A DNA stretch of 7,261 nucleotides from Gudongella sp964607545 (GTDB lineage Bacteria > Bacillota > Clostridia > Tissierellales > Tissierellaceae): NCBI GenBank assembly GCA_964607545.1, contig CAZSLV010000093.1, positions 1 through 7,261 of the forward strand, given 5' to 3'. The notes under the pieces are model-generated. The model saw only the letters and a program-made list of their open reading frames with translations, had not been told where the DNA came from and did not search any database. Made by a program: the position numbers and the translations under genes. Positions 5,902 to 7,261 of the stretch are shown here, piece by piece (positions within the stretch are counted from its first letter, which is position 1; every line of letters starts with the position of its first letter).

Positions 5902-7104
5902 ATGAAAATATTAAATATAATATCTCAATACCCAGGTAAAACTGGAAGTGGGACCTACCTTAGGGCTATGATAGATGAAGCTAGAAAGAGTGGGTATAAA
6001 CAAGGGTTACTTGGGGCAGTTCAGCCTGAACTAACCTATATCAACTCAAACCTTGAATACTTAGACTTAGTAGAGTTTAATACAGAAAAACTCCCCTTCC
6101 CTATAATTGGCATGAGTGATAAGATGCCCTATGAAAGCAGTGTATTCTCACAAATATCTGATGAGCACTTGGAAATGTGGGAAAAAGAATTTAAAAATAA
6201 GCTCTTAAAAGCAATAGAAAATTTCAATCCCGATATAATTATCTGCCACCACCTATGGCTAGCAAGTGCCATAGTATGTGAACAAGAAATAGATGCTAAA
6301 ATCTTTGCAGTTTGCCATGGGACAGATATAAGACAATTTCAAAAGATTCACTTCTTTAGAAATAGGTTAATAGAAAGCTTTAAGCATATAGATGGAGTTT
6401 TTGCCTTAACTAAGGAACAAAAGGATGAAATAATAGATTTGTATAAAATTGACAAGGATCTTATACACACAGTTGGAAGTGGATATGATGAAAGGTTTTT
6501 TTATCCACCTAAGACTAAAGAAAAGTCTAAGCCTATTAAGCTTGTTTATGCTGGAAAGTTATCCTATGCAAAAGGATTAATACCCTTAATAGAAGCCTAT
6601 GCTAAATTATCAGAAGAATATAACTTGGAATTAAGTATGGCAGGTAGCGGTAAGGGAGAAGAAAGAGATGAAATCGTTGCCTTGGGAAAAAGTCTAGGTA
6701 TAAATTTCCTTGGCCCCCTAGCTCAAAAGATTCTTGGGAATGTTTTTAGAGAATCCCATATATTTATACTTCCTTCCTACTATGAAGGATTATCCCTAGT
6801 TACTCTTGAGGCCCTAGCTAGTGGTTTATTGTGTGTAGTAAGTGATGTTGGAGGTATCAAGGGGTTTTTAGGAGATAAGGTAAATGAAAGTGGAGTAATA
6901 GAATATGTAACTTTACCCCAAATGAAAAATGTTGATGAGCCCTTAGATAGTGATTACAACCTTTATGTCAATAACCTAGAAAGGGCAATAAAAAAACAGA
7001 TTAAAAGAACAGAAGAGGGGTATAATATGTTTGCACCTCTTTATCAGGAAATTAAAGATTTTTCATGGGCTAACATATTTAAAAAGATACAGAGACATTT
7101 TTAA
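5902..7104 (+). CDS. Glycosyltransferase, GT4-like (GT-B fold)
   Basis: A 400-residue cytosolic protein with the two-domain layout of family 4 retaining glycosyltransferases, which move a sugar from a nucleotide-sugar donor to an acceptor. The N-terminal acceptor domain starts KILNIISQYPGKTGSGTYL (2-20), with a Gly-rich SGT loop at 16-18, and includes ICHHLWLAS (114-122) and VCHGTDIR (137-144). The hinge is near HTVGSGYDERFF (189-200). The C-terminal donor domain has LVYAGKLSYAKGL (214-226) and the E-x7-E signature from Glu295 to Glu303 in YEGLSLVTLEALASG (294-308). There is no signal peptide or membrane helix. The start is ATG 5902 with GGAGG at 5893-5897. An in-frame GTG at 5860 lies inside the lysS terminator hairpin and is rejected. 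Donor and acceptor cannot be deduced. No other envelope or sugar gene lies beside it, which is odd for this family. Confidence 0.88.
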   Translation: MKILNIISQYPGKTGSGTYLRAMIDEARKSGYKQGLLGAVQPELTYINSNLEYLDLVEFNTEKLPFPIIGMSDKMPYESSVFSQISDEHLEMWEKEFKNKLLKAIENFNPDIIICHHLWLASAIVCEQEIDAKIFAVCHGTDIRQFQKIHFFRNRLIESFKHIDGVFALTKEQKDEIIDLYKIDKDLIHTVGSGYDERFFYPPKTKEKSKPIKLVYAGKLSYAKGLIPLIEAYAKLSEEYNLELSMAGSGKGEERDEIVALGKSLGINFLGPLAQKILGNVFRESHIFILPSYYEGLSLVTLEALASGLLCVVSDVGGIKGFLGDKVNESGVIEYVTLPQMKNVDEPLDSDYNLYVNNLERAIKKQIKRTEEGYNMFAPLYQEIKDFSWANIFKKIQRHF

Positions 7105-7114
7105 ATTATTAACC

Positions 7115-7143
7115 TTGACAAAGAGGCTTAAAGAAGGTATTCT
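7115..7143 (+). promoter_or_regulatory. Promoter P1, upstream of a putative rRNA operon
   Basis: TTGACA (7115-7120) and TATTCT (7138-7143) are 17 bases apart. The -35 box is perfect and the -10 box matches at four of six positions. It begins ten bases after the glycosyltransferase stop codon. The expected start is near 7148-7150, a purine-rich stretch (GAG). No gene begins between it and the window end, which fits a promoter for a non-coding RNA operon. Confidence 0.65.
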
Positions 7144-7156
7144 AATAGAGCACCCT

Positions 7157-7238
7157 AAAACTTTAAAAGCATTAAAAAAAGAATTTAAAAAAAAGTTTAA
7201 AAAAGGTGTTGACTTAAAACTAGTATAGATGTTATACT
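7157..7238 (+). promoter_or_regulatory. Promoter P2 with upstream A-tracts (UP-like element)
   Basis: TTGACT (7209-7214) and TATACT (7233-7238) are 18 bases apart, each matching the consensus at five of six positions. Just upstream are runs of 7, 8 and 6 As (7174-7180, 7187-7194, 7199-7204), roughly one helical turn apart, plus shorter A runs at 7157-7160 and 7165-7168. This arrangement is typical of UP elements of strong stable-RNA promoters. P2 lies 94 bases after P1. Tandem promoters about this far apart are characteristic of Firmicute rRNA operons, and lysS is directly upstream of an rRNA operon in Bacillus subtilis. The RNA genes themselves are outside the window. Confidence 0.7.
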
Positions 7239-7261
7239 AAGAAAGTTGCCTCAAGAGAAAG

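Noticed and set aside
7031..7228. Open frame of 65 codons overlapping the 3' end of the glycosyltransferase gene
   Set aside because: It starts at TTG without a ribosome binding site, and its lysine-rich tail is simply the translation of the A-tracts and promoter DNA. The two promoters explain the region better.
1..7261. CRISPR arrays, insertion sequences, tRNA genes or phage elements
   Set aside because: No regularly spaced repeats, transposase or integrase genes, or cloverleaf sequences were seen. Coding density and codon use are uniform, with no sign of recent transfer.

Overview
The window looks like chromosomal DNA from a low-GC, anaerobic-type Firmicute, probably Clostridia or Tissierellia. 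The reasons are AT-rich coding sequence dominated by ATA, AGA/AGG and GGx codons, strong GGAGG-type ribosome binding sites before almost every gene, sigma-A-like promoters, and the order coaX - dusB - greA - lysS followed by what looks like a ribosomal RNA promoter region. Genus cannot be fixed from the sequence alone. All seven protein genes lie on the + strand and are tightly packed. No mobile element, CRISPR array or complete RNA gene is visible.

Layout. Positions 1-77: part of a short intergenic repeat of the GAGCGAA-GCGAAGGATCT type, then the RBS of the first gene. 78-1028: a P1-family (DmpA/S58) self-processing aminopeptidase. 1029-1172: a leader with a good promoter and two near-identical bulged-A hairpins. 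1173-2714: an ECF transporter S component (probable pantothenate transporter PanT) and type III pantothenate kinase CoaX, 15 bases apart. 2707-2739: a terminator-like hairpin overlapping the coaX stop. 2757-3734: tRNA-dihydrouridine synthase. 3735-3878: an exact-consensus promoter (TTGACA-17-TATAAT) and a leader with a terminator-like hairpin. 3879-5853: greA and lysS. 5859-5892: another terminator-like hairpin. 5902-7104: a GT4-type glycosyltransferase. 7105-7261: two tandem promoters separated by A-tracts, resembling an rRNA operon promoter region whose transcribed part lies beyond the window.

How the genes fit together. The panT-coaX pair is a short coenzyme A salvage unit: uptake of pantothenate, then its phosphorylation. 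dusB, greA and lysS are informational genes (tRNA modification, transcript cleavage, tRNA charging) that often sit next to an rRNA operon. In Bacillus subtilis, from memory, coaX, dusB and lysS occur in this order upstream of rrnW. The glycosyltransferase is the least explained member.

The most interesting signals are non-coding. First, the tandem, covarying bulged-A hairpins ahead of panT-coaX are reminiscent of the published but unvalidated pan RNA motif of pantothenate genes. Second, a terminator-like hairpin stands between a perfect promoter and greA, a layout reminiscent of the GraL leader RNA of E. coli greA. Third, two terminator-like hairpins sit so close to the next start codon that no promoter fits between them and the gene.
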